This document shows positions 36,473 through 44,474 of a DNA stretch of 64,000 nucleotides, in pieces. Source of the stretch: Hyphomicrobiales bacterium (GTDB lineage: Bacteria > Pseudomonadota > Alphaproteobacteria > Rhizobiales > Rhizobiaceae); contig UBJO01000048.1 of the NCBI GenBank assembly GCA_900465665.1, positions 1-64,000 of the forward strand. Reading direction: 5' to 3'. The position numbers and the translations under genes are program-made. Every line of letters starts with the position of its first letter. Positions within the stretch are counted from its first letter, which is position 1. Below the pieces are notes generated by a model, which had not been told where the DNA came from, did no database searches, and worked only from the letters and a program-made list of their open reading frames with translations.

Positions 36473-37150
36473 ATGCCACAGCAACTGAGCGAAGCAGATA
36501 TAGCCCGCGTTTTGGAGCGCTTTTACACCGCCGTTCGGCAGGATGATCAACTCGCCCCCGTTTTCGCTGTCGTGCATGACTGGGATGAGCACCTCACAAG
36601 GCTTTCCGAGTTTTGGTCATCAATGATGTTGGCCACGGGAAGGTACAAGGGCAACCCGCTGTCTATGCATCTCGCTCATGCTGAGAAATTCCGACCTGAA
36701 CTCTTCGTCAGGTGGCTCGAGCTGTGGGCGCGCACTACGAACGAGTTTCTGCCGCACACTGTAGCCAGTGAAATGCAAGCGAGGGCGAGAAGGATTGCCT
36801 CGCGATTTTCGCTGATCATCTGCGGTGAAGATATTCCAGATGCTAAGCGTGTCGCCTCTCCGTCGGCACTTGCGGTTCCATACCGAACCTCCGCATTGTT
36901 TGACGAGGTTACTCTCCCCCGGGCGCTGCTCGCCGATCATGTCCTAAAACCCGGCACTTGGGCGGTGATTCGCGTCGAGTGCGGTTCGGTCGGTTACAGA
37001 CAGAATGGAAACACGGCCCCATCGACACTCAAACCAGGGACGCCTGGAATAATTCCTCCCGAGATACCTCACCGCTTGGAGCTTCTGGGACCTGTGCAGC
37101 TACGCGTGGAATTCTACGACCGACAGCCTGCTGTCGAAAATCCGATTTAA
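36473..37150 (+). CDS. Group III truncated haemoglobin fused to DUF1971
   Basis: 225 aa. The N-terminal about 135 residues are a truncated globin of the third class: YTAVRQDDQLAPVF, the SFW-type E helix (SEFWSSMMLATGRYKGNPL) and the proximal His in SMHLAHAEKF. The remaining about 85 residues form a DUF1971/YeaR-like cupin: ADHVLKPGTWAVIRVECG, PPEIPHRLELLGPVQLRVEFYD. E. coli YeaR is nitrate and NO induced. I chose ATG 36473 because GGAG sits 6 bases upstream; ATG 36461 lacks one. It is followed by hmp after 17 bases, so both are one NsrR-controlled unit for NO handling. Confidence 0.88.
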   Translation: MPQQLSEADIARVLERFYTAVRQDDQLAPVFAVVHDWDEHLTRLSEFWSSMMLATGRYKGNPLSMHLAHAEKFRPELFVRWLELWARTTNEFLPHTVASEMQARARRIASRFSLIICGEDIPDAKRVASPSALAVPYRTSALFDEVTLPRALLADHVLKPGTWAVIRVECGSVGYRQNGNTAPSTLKPGTPGIIPPEIPHRLELLGPVQLRVEFYDRQPAVENPI

Positions 37151-37167
37151 AGCAGAAAGGAAAAATC

Positions 37168-38382
37168 ATGGCACCCCAACTCTCCCGTGAGACTATCGAG
37201 CTGGTTAGAAACAGCGTTCCGGTGCTCGAAGCGCATGGTAGTGACATCACGAAGGCGATGTATGCGCGTCTCTTCAAGGATGACCATATCAAAGCCTTGT
37301 TCAATCACGCCAACCAAGGCGAGGGTGGCTCTCAGGTCCACGCGCTCGCGGCAGCGATCCTTGGCTACGCCAAGAACATCGAGAACCTCGGGGTTCTTGG
37401 GCCGGTCGTCGAGCGGATCGCGCACAAGCATATCGGCTATCACATTCTTCCGGAGCACTATCCTTACGTCGCCGAGGCGCTGCTTGCTGCAATCAAGGAC
37501 ATTCTTGGTGATGCTGCGACGCCCGCCGTGCTGACCGCTTGGGGTGAAGCTTACTGGTTTCTCGCGGACATACTCAAAGGCCGGGAGAACGTTCTGCGTG
37601 ATGAAATCGAGAGCCGCAGCGGTGGATGGAACGGTTGGCGTCGATTCACGATCTCGAGCAAGGTCAAGGAGAGCGATGTCGTGACATCGTTCACCCTCAC
37701 ACCTTCCGACGGTGGTCGAGTGATCCGACATCGGCCCGGACAGTATCTGACTTTTCGCCTTCCGTTACTTGGAGGTGGTCTTGCTAAGCGGAATTACTCG
37801 ATCTCATGCGGACCAAACGATGAGACATACCGTATCTCTGTCAAGCGCGAAGCTAACGGGCAGGGCGGCTCGCTATATCTGCATGACCATACGGAAGTGG
37901 GAACTGAAGTTGAAGCCACGCCGCCAGCTGGAGATTTTTTCCTCCCCGATGAACCGAAAACTCCCATTGTACTGCTTTCAGGCGGGGTAGGGCTCACACC
38001 CATGGTGAGCATGCTCGAAACGATCGCGCGGGACTACCCGGAGTTGGAGGCGCACTTCATTCACGGCGCGCTTAACAGTTCCACTCACGCGATGGACAAG
38101 CATGTAAGAGGCCTTGCTTCGCTGCGTGACAAGCTAAGCGTCAAGACCTTCTACAGCGACCCAGGGCTTGGGGACGCAGCCGGACTCTCACATGACTACG
38201 ATGGTTTTATCACGGTGGATTGGCTGCGTTCTCAGACTCCGTTCGAGACTTCGGAGTTCTACCTCTGCGGCCCCAAGCCGTTCCTGCGCGCTCTGGTTCC
38301 AGCATTGAGTCGCGCCGGCGTGTCGAGCGATCGCATCCACTATGAGTTCTTTGGCCCCGCCGACGAACTTTTAGCCGCATAA
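37168..38382 (+). CDS. hmp: Flavohaemoglobin, nitric oxide dioxygenase
   Basis: 404 aa. It has a globin domain (about residues 1-140) with proximal-His region IAHKHIGYHI, then a ferredoxin-reductase type FAD domain with RNYSISC and a NAD domain with LLSGGVGLTPMVSM and YLCGPKPF. It converts NO to nitrate using O2 and NADH. ATG 37168 has AAAGGA upstream. It is probably cotranscribed with the globin-DUF1971 gene. A GC-rich hairpin follows. Confidence 0.95.
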   Translation: MAPQLSRETIELVRNSVPVLEAHGSDITKAMYARLFKDDHIKALFNHANQGEGGSQVHALAAAILGYAKNIENLGVLGPVVERIAHKHIGYHILPEHYPYVAEALLAAIKDILGDAATPAVLTAWGEAYWFLADILKGRENVLRDEIESRSGGWNGWRRFTISSKVKESDVVTSFTLTPSDGGRVIRHRPGQYLTFRLPLLGGGLAKRNYSISCGPNDETYRISVKREANGQGGSLYLHDHTEVGTEVEATPPAGDFFLPDEPKTPIVLLSGGVGLTPMVSMLETIARDYPELEAHFIHGALNSSTHAMDKHVRGLASLRDKLSVKTFYSDPGLGDAAGLSHDYDGFITVDWLRSQTPFETSEFYLCGPKPFLRALVPALSRAGVSSDRIHYEFFGPADELLAA

Positions 38383-38406
38383 CCCACAAATTGGGTAATT
38401 AAGGAG

Positions 38407-38425
38407 GCGACGTTTTTGTCGTCGC
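38407..38425. terminator. Possible terminator after hmp
   Basis: A 6-bp stem GCGACG with CGTCGC and a T-rich loop, 25 bases after the hmp stop. It lacks a T run. Confidence 0.35.
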
Positions 38426-38495
38426 AGATCAAGAAACGGCGCGGGCGCTGCCCGCTGCCTCAGGCAATCCTAATTGCCAGGGCCGCCAACCGCGT

Positions 38496-38507
38496 ATCCA
38501 ACCGTAT
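38496..38507. promoter_or_regulatory. ATAC-N4-GTAY element, copy D
   Basis: ATCC-AACC-GTAT, one mismatch from ATAC in the left half, 100 bases upstream of the NmrA-like gene at 38607. The right half ACCGTATAC matches copy C. Confidence 0.4.
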
Positions 38508-38606
38508 ACCTTGCTGGCTGGGCAGGTAAGCGCGATTTTCTCCGACGGGGTTAAGGCTGGGATTGTGCAGACTGACCCTCATATTTTGTTTCCCAAGGAG
38601 AAAATC

Positions 38607-39362
38607 ATGAAAATCGTTGTCGCGGGAGGTTCCGGCCTCATCGGTAGGAAGCTGGTCGCGCTGCTGTCGACCCGCTTTCACGACGTTGTCGTTGCGTCCC
38701 CAAGCGCCGGAGTGAATTCGATAACCGGAGTGGGACTCGACAAGGCATTCAAAGGTGCTGACGTGGTCGTCGATGTCACCAACCCACCGTCCTTTGACCC
38801 ACAGGCCGTCATGGACTTCTTCACGAAGTCGACAAAGAACCTCTTACGGGCGGGCGTTGAGGCGGGTGTCCGGCATCATGTGGTGCTGTCGATCGTGGGC
38901 ACCGATAGCCTTCCTGGAAACGGATATTTCGTCGCCAAAGCCGCCCAGGAGAAGCTCGTACAGAATGCGGGCGTGCCCTTCTCCATCGTCCGCGCGACCC
39001 AGTTCATGGAGTTCATGGGAACGATAGCGGATGGGGCTTCGGGGAACGGAGCTGTAAGGCTGTCGACAGCAAACTTCCAGCCGATCGCCGCAGACGATCT
39101 CGCGGCACTTCTCGCTGACGTTGCCGCCTATTTCCCGCTCAATCGTACCATCGACGCGGCTGGCCCAGATCGGGGACGCATGTGTGACCTGATTGGTGGA
39201 TATCTCGCGTCAATCGGCGATGCCCGCGTTGTCACGCCTGATCCCGACGCCGGCTACTTCGGCTGCCCCTTGAGCGAGAATTCGTTGGTGCCACTAGGTG
39301 AGGCCAGAATCGGTTCTCTGACGATCGCAAAGTGGAAAGAGCGCGCCAAGATCGCAGCATAG
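38607..39362 (+). CDS. NAD(P)-binding NmrA-like oxidoreductase, paralogue 4
   Basis: 251 aa. Rossmann motif VVAGGSGLIGRKLV. It shares GVNSITGVGLDKA, VTNPPSFDP and MEFMGTIADG blocks with the copies at 25239 and 35104 and is intermediate between them and the copy at 5994. ATG 38607 has AAGGAGAAAATC upstream. A strong hairpin follows, and it is convergent with the MocR gene. Confidence 0.85.
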   Translation: MKIVVAGGSGLIGRKLVALLSTRFHDVVVASPSAGVNSITGVGLDKAFKGADVVVDVTNPPSFDPQAVMDFFTKSTKNLLRAGVEAGVRHHVVLSIVGTDSLPGNGYFVAKAAQEKLVQNAGVPFSIVRATQFMEFMGTIADGASGNGAVRLSTANFQPIAADDLAALLADVAAYFPLNRTIDAAGPDRGRMCDLIGGYLASIGDARVVTPDPDAGYFGCPLSENSLVPLGEARIGSLTIAKWKERAKIAA

Positions 39363-39373
39363 ACGTCGTCAAG

Positions 39374-39406
39374 CGCGTTGACCCGGCTGAGCGCGCGGTC
39401 AACGCG
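39374..39406. terminator. Bidirectional hairpin terminator
   Basis: A perfect 10-bp stem CGCGTTGACC / GGTCAACGCG around a 13-base loop, between the NmrA-like gene and the converging MocR gene. Confidence 0.55.
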
Positions 39407-39482
39407 TTGCCACCGCCAACAAGGTGACATGCAACGAGCTGTCTCCGCCCTGCGTGAGGCTGAACCCAATGGATTTGACTGG

Positions 39483-40901
39483 TCAAAAACCGCCCAGCAC
39501 CCTGTCCAGTGAGCCGATGGCCAAATCGACGTTCTGCCCATGCACGTTGGAAACCCCAAGAAGTAGACCACGCGGCGGTGTTGTGCTGAAATGATAATAC
39601 GGCGACAGAGGAAAGGGTGCGATCCCGCTTTCCACGCCTCTTTGCGCAAGTGCCACGTCGTCGACAGCGTTGGATAGGTGGAGGATCAACGCGAGGCCAG
39701 CCTCTTCGACATCGAAGCCACGGGCGCGTATCTCTCGCGCCAACAACGCGCGGCGCTCTGAATAAACGGCCTTCATTTTTCTCAGGTGACGCAGGTAGTG
39801 CCCACCGCTGATGAACTCTGCCAGAGCCAGCTGGGTTGTCCGATTGGGCGCTGGCGCGGTCATCGTCGTTGCCTCAAGAACGCCCGGTACAAGCGATCTA
39901 GGAGCCACCATAAAGCCAAGTCCTAACGCAGGACTGATGGTTTTGCTGAAAGATCCCAGATAAATAACACGTTCACCGTTATTCATAGAGGCTAACGCGG
40001 GCTGGGCGCGTCCGTCGAGTTTCAGCTCGCTCAGATAATCGTCCTCGATAATGGAGGCGTCGTTGGCAATTGCCCATTCCAAGATCGCGGACCTCCGCTT
40101 AGCGGACATCACGACACCAGTGGGAGCTTGTTGGCCCGGGGTGACTAGCGCGACAACGGCGCTTGGGGCTGAGACGATCCCTTGCGCGACGCAGATGCCC
40201 TCGTCATCAACAGGGACTGGACTGACCGTGAGGCCCGCAAGCTCCAGCGCGCGGAGACCCACGGGATAGCCAGGTTCTTCCACCCAGGCGGTGCCGCCGC
40301 GTGCGCCCAAGCTTGTCAAAGCCAGTTGTAGGCCCTGACGATACCCACCTGTGATGAAGACCTGGTCCGGATGACAGACGATTTGTCTGCTTAGAGCAAC
40401 GTGACTGGCTATCTGTTCCCGGAGAATCTGTTCGCCACGTGGATCAGAGTAGTTCCAATACATCAAAGCATCGGCACGTACCGCCGTCGATCTCATGCGA
40501 GACCATAGCTTCGCGGGAAAGACGTCGTAAGCGGGCACGCCCATCTTGAACGGCAAAGGCTTTGCGGAGTGGGGGCCCGAAAACCGCATCAACGAAGCAC
40601 TGGCCGTTTCCGACAAGGCAGCCGGAACAACGGATCTCCGCGTGTTAACTCGCGTTCCGTCCGCTTTTGAACTTTCGACCAGGTTTTCGTGAGCAAGTCG
40701 CTCGTAGGCCGCGCGAACGGTGCCGCGCGCGACCCCCAACTGGATGGCAAGGTCACGCCCTGATGGCAACCTGGTTCCCTGCGGGAGTTGGCCGGTGTCT
40801 ATCGCGCCGCGAATATTTAGATAGATTTGATCAGCTAGTGATCGTTGTGAGCTAGGGTCAACCGTGATCGATATCGGCTCGATGTGTGCTGGGTCAGTCA
40901 A
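39483..40901 (-). CDS. MocR-type GntR regulator with aminotransferase domain
   Basis: 472 aa. The N-terminal GntR winged HTH (SLADQIYLNIRGAIDTGQLPQGTRLPSGRDLA) is followed by a class I aminotransferase-like PLP domain; the PLP lysine lies in YLGSFSKTISPALGLGF. This is the PdxR/MocR architecture; members sense PLP or an amine. The ATG frame start at 41063 overlaps the divergent Rrf2 gene. The TTG at 40901 has AGGTGA upstream and fits better, leaving a 54-bp divergent promoter region. It probably controls the Rrf2 or AhpD-like genes or itself. Confidence 0.85.
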   Translation of the reverse strand: MTDPAHIEPISITVDPSSQRSLADQIYLNIRGAIDTGQLPQGTRLPSGRDLAIQLGVARGTVRAAYERLAHENLVESSKADGTRVNTRRSVVPAALSETASASLMRFSGPHSAKPLPFKMGVPAYDVFPAKLWSRMRSTAVRADALMYWNYSDPRGEQILREQIASHVALSRQIVCHPDQVFITGGYRQGLQLALTSLGARGGTAWVEEPGYPVGLRALELAGLTVSPVPVDDEGICVAQGIVSAPSAVVALVTPGQQAPTGVVMSAKRRSAILEWAIANDASIIEDDYLSELKLDGRAQPALASMNNGERVIYLGSFSKTISPALGLGFMVAPRSLVPGVLEATTMTAPAPNRTTQLALAEFISGGHYLRHLRKMKAVYSERRALLAREIRARGFDVEEAGLALILHLSNAVDDVALAQRGVESGIAPFPLSPYYHFSTTPPRGLLLGVSNVHGQNVDLAIGSLDRVLGGF

Positions 40902-40955
40902 AGAGTCACCTTTTGGGCCTGTCGCATCATAACGCGGACTGATAGAGGTAGAGTT

Positions 40956-41585
40956 ATGAATCAGAGATCGGAAAATGTCGAGGATGACCACAGCGGCGGC
41001 GACACTGAAGAAAACAAAAGTGGCAGCAGCCTTTACAGTATCTCCGTCGAATACGGGCTCCACTGTTTGCTCTGGCTGATGGACGACAAACGGCTGGCAA
41101 GTAGTCGCGACCTTGCCGAAATGCAGGGCGTGTCGGTGGCGATGATTGCAAAAATCATGCCGCGCCTGGAGAAAAGCGGAATTGTAAGTTCGCGCGACGG
41201 CATCAAGGGCGGATATGAACTCGCAAGGTCCCCGACTGAGATTTCGATACTAGAAGTCGCTGACGCGATCGACGGCAGGCGAAAGATATTTGACTGCAAG
41301 GACGTGAGGCGGGGCTGCGTCTTGTTCGGCGGCGAACCACCGAGCTGGGCCGTGTCCGGGGTCTGCCGTATACATGTGGTCATGCTGCGCGCCGAAGAGG
41401 CGATGCGCTCGTCGCTTTCGAAAACCACGCTGGGCGACCTTGCTCAAGGAGAAGGTAGGCCGCAAGAGTTCGAAGACATGGTCGCCAACTGGTTCGGCGA
41501 TCGGAAAACGGCACGAGAAAAAGCCCGTGTCGCGGCGGTTAGAGATGGCTCTCGCCGAGGCCGCACGGCAAATAAGCCTCTCTGA
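40956..41585 (+). CDS. Rrf2-family regulator with Cys-rich loop (209 aa)
   Basis: The winged HTH is near residues 35-70 (SSRDLAEMQGVSVAMIAKIMPRLEK) and the wing GIKGGYELARSP follows. The sensor loop has Cys at DCKDVRRGC and GVCRIH, a set of three that could hold a Fe-S cluster, although the spacing differs from IscR and NsrR. N- and C-terminal tails are charged extensions longer than usual for the family. ATG 40956 has AGAGGTAGAG upstream. It is divergent from the MocR gene and upstream of the AhpD-like gene. Confidence 0.87.
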   Translation: MNQRSENVEDDHSGGDTEENKSGSSLYSISVEYGLHCLLWLMDDKRLASSRDLAEMQGVSVAMIAKIMPRLEKSGIVSSRDGIKGGYELARSPTEISILEVADAIDGRRKIFDCKDVRRGCVLFGGEPPSWAVSGVCRIHVVMLRAEEAMRSSLSKTTLGDLAQGEGRPQEFEDMVANWFGDRKTAREKARVAAVRDGSRRGRTANKPL

Positions 41586-41749
41586 GTAAAGCTACGACTG
41601 TTTCGTCGCGCGCATGACGAGGGCGGAGCTGTGTCGTGTCAACAGCATCACAATCATTCCCGTCGTTGCGCAGAGACGCGACTGCGGCCGCTTTTATTGA
41701 TCCACCGCGGCGTAGGCGGGCCGCGATTTCGAGAAACAAGGATACAAAA

Positions 41750-42199
41750 ATGTCTCGCTTGAATTGGTTCGAAGCTTCCCCGGAAGGCGCGAAGGCTCTT
41801 GGTGGCATCCACCAATATGTCACTAAAAGCACCAACCTCCCGGACCAACTGGTTCACTTGGTGTTCCTGAGGGTGTCCCAGATCAACGGATGCGCTCACT
41901 GCATCGACATCCACTCCAGAGATCTTATCAAAGGCGGCATGTCCGTCGAAAAAACCCTTCTGGTTCCGGTCTGGCATGAGGCCGAGTATCTGTTTACAGA
42001 ACAGGAACGTGCGGCATTGGCTTGGACCGAAGAGGTGACGCTTGTGAGTGAGACACATGTGTCTGACGAGGCTTACGCGGCGGCGTCAGCGGCCTTTAGC
42101 CCGAAAGACCTTGTCGACCTCACGATCACCATCGGGGCAATGAACGCTTTCAACCGAATGGGCGTCAGCTTCCGCGTGAAACCCGCAGCCAAGGCTTAA
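41750..42199 (+). CDS. Carboxymuconolactone decarboxylase / AhpD-like protein
   Basis: 149 aa. AhpD fold with the redox CxxC in QINGCAHCIDIHSRDL (Cys48 and Cys51, His50 and His55), typical of peroxidase-linked AhpD-like alkylhydroperoxidases. Members act in peroxide reduction. ATG 41750 has AAGGA 7 bases upstream. It follows the Rrf2 gene by 164 bases and ends in a strong hairpin. Confidence 0.9.
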   Translation: MSRLNWFEASPEGAKALGGIHQYVTKSTNLPDQLVHLVFLRVSQINGCAHCIDIHSRDLIKGGMSVEKTLLVPVWHEAEYLFTEQERAALAWTEEVTLVSETHVSDEAYAAASAAFSPKDLVDLTITIGAMNAFNRMGVSFRVKPAAKA

Positions 42200-42216
42200 C
42201 AACTCGTCGAGACCGT

Positions 42217-42254
42217 CGGTCCGCACCTCCGATACAATTAGAGGGGGCGGACCG
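42217..42254. terminator. Possible terminator after AhpD-like gene
   Basis: An 8-bp stem CGGTCCGC with GCGGACCG and an inner CCTC/GAGG pairing, about 18 bases after the stop. No T run. Confidence 0.45.
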
Positions 42255-42434
42255 CAACGTTGGCCAGATGCTGTTGCAAACTGCGAGACAGTTACACGAA
42301 GCTCCAAACTGGCGCTTTCGTCATGCTCGGCCGTCTGTCAGCGCTGACCTATCTTCCGGATATAGATCCGATCGCAGCAAAGCCGCACTCGGTCTCGATC
42401 GAGTGGGTACACTATTGAATGGAAGGAAATTGCG

Positions 42435-43097
42435 ATGTCTGAGCAGGTCGAATTTAAGGGCGACGCGCCGACTGTCAGCATCATCGATAACGACGAATCC
42501 GCACGTAAGTACCTTGTGGATTTGCTTTCTTCCCACGATATCGAGGCCGACGGATACGAATGTCCTGGTGACTTTCTTGCAAACATCGGCGTCGATAGAC
42601 ATGGGTGCATCTTGCTAGATGTAGATATGCCTGATCTCAATGGTCTACAGTTTCAGCTCCGTCTGAGAGCTCTTGGATGCAGGCAGCCTCTTGTCTTGAT
42701 AACGAGTCTGGATGACGTGCGGGTATCGGTTGACGCTTTGAACGCCGGAGCTACGGACTTCCTCTTCAAACCGCTCGAAAGCACGGATGTGATGGCGGCG
42801 ACGATGCGGGCCGTGCGGGAAGACGGCTTCAGGCGCTCGCTGCAGCAACACGCAGACGAAGCATACCAGAATGCTCAACTCCTGACGCCAAGAGAGCGGG
42901 AAGTCATGAAGCTCGTCACGGACGGCCTTCTGAACAAGCAAATTGCGTTCGAGATGGGCATTAGCGAAATTATGGCTAAGTTACACCGCGGCCGTATGAT
43001 GAGGAAGATGCGATGCCGTTCTTTGAGTGAACTCGTCCGCCAGTACGACTTGCTTGTTTCAAGGAGCGTCCCAGTCTTGGACAAGGCAGCGTGCTGA
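42435..43097 (+). CDS. FixJ-like (NarL/LuxR) response regulator
   Basis: 220 aa. The receiver carries IIDNDES and the phospho-Asp in ILLDVDMPDLNGL, with TSL and FKP for the conserved Thr and Lys. The C-terminal LuxR HTH (TPREREVMKLVTDGLLNKQIAFEMGIS) has HRGRMMRKMRCRS after it. ATG 42435 has GGAAGGAAATTG upstream. No kinase is adjacent; the sensorless kinase at 28822 is one possible partner (speculative). Its role is unknown. Confidence 0.88.
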   Translation: MSEQVEFKGDAPTVSIIDNDESARKYLVDLLSSHDIEADGYECPGDFLANIGVDRHGCILLDVDMPDLNGLQFQLRLRALGCRQPLVLITSLDDVRVSVDALNAGATDFLFKPLESTDVMAATMRAVREDGFRRSLQQHADEAYQNAQLLTPREREVMKLVTDGLLNKQIAFEMGISEIMAKLHRGRMMRKMRCRSLSELVRQYDLLVSRSVPVLDKAAC

Positions 43098-43225
43098 CCA
43101 TGGCAAGTTGAGCAACAAAGCTGCGGACTTGTGTCAGTTCGTTCATCCGCATGTCTGCGAGCCTAGCGTGATCTTACGCTCTTTGCCTGCGCGAGGCCGA
43201 CCGTTCGCACTCCCTAAGGAAGCGC

Positions 43226-43237
43226 ATACGTCTGTAT
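43226..43237. promoter_or_regulatory. ATAC-N4-GTAY element, copy E
   Basis: ATAC-GTCT-GTAT, 48 bases upstream of the first moaA ATG. Same geometry as copies A-D, but not next to an NmrA-like gene. Confidence 0.45.
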
Positions 43238-43273
43238 AGTTGAAAACAACTTGCAATGCGGTAAATCTCACCC

Positions 43274-44317
43274 ATGACAACTGCGCCATGTTCTTCTAGC
43301 AGCTTTCAACATTTGCCTAGAGCAGACCCGATGATCGACCCTTTTCAGCGGGCCGTCACCTATCTGCGTGTCTCGGTGACCGATCGCTGCGATTTCCGCT
43401 GCACCTATTGCATGGCCGAGAACATGAACTTCCTGCCGAAGAAGGATCTTCTGACGCTGGAAGAGCTGAACAGGCTTTGTTCCGCCTTTATCGCCAAGGG
43501 TGTTCGCAAGCTGCGACTGACCGGCGGCGAGCCGCTGGTGCGCAAGAACATCATGCATCTCGTGCGCCAACTCGGCCAACAGATCGGCTCCGGCCTCGAC
43601 GAGCTGACGCTGACCACCAACGGCTCGCAGCTCGCGCGCTATGCCGATGAGCTCTACGATTGCGGCGTTCGCCGCATCAACGTGTCGCTGGATACCCTCA
43701 ATCCCGACAAGTTCCGCGAGATCACCCGCTGGGGCGACTTCCACAAGGTCATGGAAGGCATCGACGCCGCCCAGAAAGCGGGCCTGCACATCAAGCTCAA
43801 CGCGGTCGCCTTGAAGGATTTCAACGACGTCGAGATGCCTGAGATGATCCGCTTCGCCCATGGTCGCGGCATGGATCTGACGGTGATCGAAACCATGCCG
43901 ATGGGAGAGATCGAGGAAGATCGCACCGATCGCTATCTGCCGCTCTCCAAGCTGCGCACCGATCTCGAAAAGCAGTTCACCATGAGCGACATCGGCTGGC
44001 GCACGGGCGGCCCTGCCCGCTACGTCACCGTCGAGGAAACCGGCGGTCGCATGGGCTTCATCACGCCGATGACCCATAATTTCTGCGAGAGCTGCAACCG
44101 CGTGCGCCTCACCTGCACCGGCACGCTCTACATGTGCCTCGGCCAGAACGACGCCGCCGACCTGCGCTCGGCCGTACGGGCAACCGAGGACGACGGATTG
44201 CTCTACGCCGCGATAGACGAAGCGATTTCCCGCAAGCCCAAGGGCCACGACTTCATCATCGACCGCACCCATAACCGCCCCGCTGTTAGTCGCCATATGA
44301 GCGTAACGGGAGGGTAA
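43274..44317 (+). CDS. moaA: GTP 3',8-cyclase MoaA, molybdenum cofactor synthesis
   Basis: 347 aa. A radical-SAM enzyme making 8-H-dihydro-GTP, the first step of molybdopterin synthesis. The N-terminal cluster is CDFRCTYCM; the C-terminal one is [26 protein letters not shown] follows the radical-SAM fold. The protein ends in the SRHMSVTGG tail of the family. A conserved start could also be M at 43331; rhizobial MoaA usually has a leader ending before IDPF, so I keep 43274. It is the only Mo-cofactor gene here. The third positions are more GC-rich than in neighbours, suggesting a different origin. It would support the Mo enzyme FdoG. Confidence 0.95.
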   Translation: MTTAPCSSSSFQHLPRADPMIDPFQRAVTYLRVSVTDRCDFRCTYCMAENMNFLPKKDLLTLEELNRLCSAFIAKGVRKLRLTGGEPLVRKNIMHLVRQLGQQIGSGLDELTLTTNGSQLARYADELYDCGVRRINVSLDTLNPDKFREITRWGDFHKVMEGIDAAQKAGLHIKLNAVALKDFNDVEMPEMIRFAHGRGMDLTVIETMPMGEIEEDRTDRYLPLSKLRTDLEKQFTMSDIGWRTGGPARYVTVEETGGRMGFITPMTHNFCESCNRVRLTCTGTLYMCLGQNDAADLRSAVRATEDDGLLYAAIDEAISRKPKGHDFIIDRTHNRPAVSRHMSVTGG

Positions 44318-44474
44318 GTCCCAAATGGTTGACCATTTTCCTTGTGTGGCCAAGAGCAACTCGTCGGCTGCAATCCGGTTGTGCGGAAATCATAGAGCGA
44401 ACGGTTTAAGTATGAAGATGGGCAGCGCCGCTCTCCGGTGTCTTCTCAGTCTAGCGATTTGAAAGGCGCGCGGC

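Noticed and set aside
43268-44359. A 363-aa open frame antisense to moaA
   Set aside because: Repetitive Val/Ala/Gly/Leu-rich shadow of a GC-rich gene; MoaA on the other strand has its full motifs.
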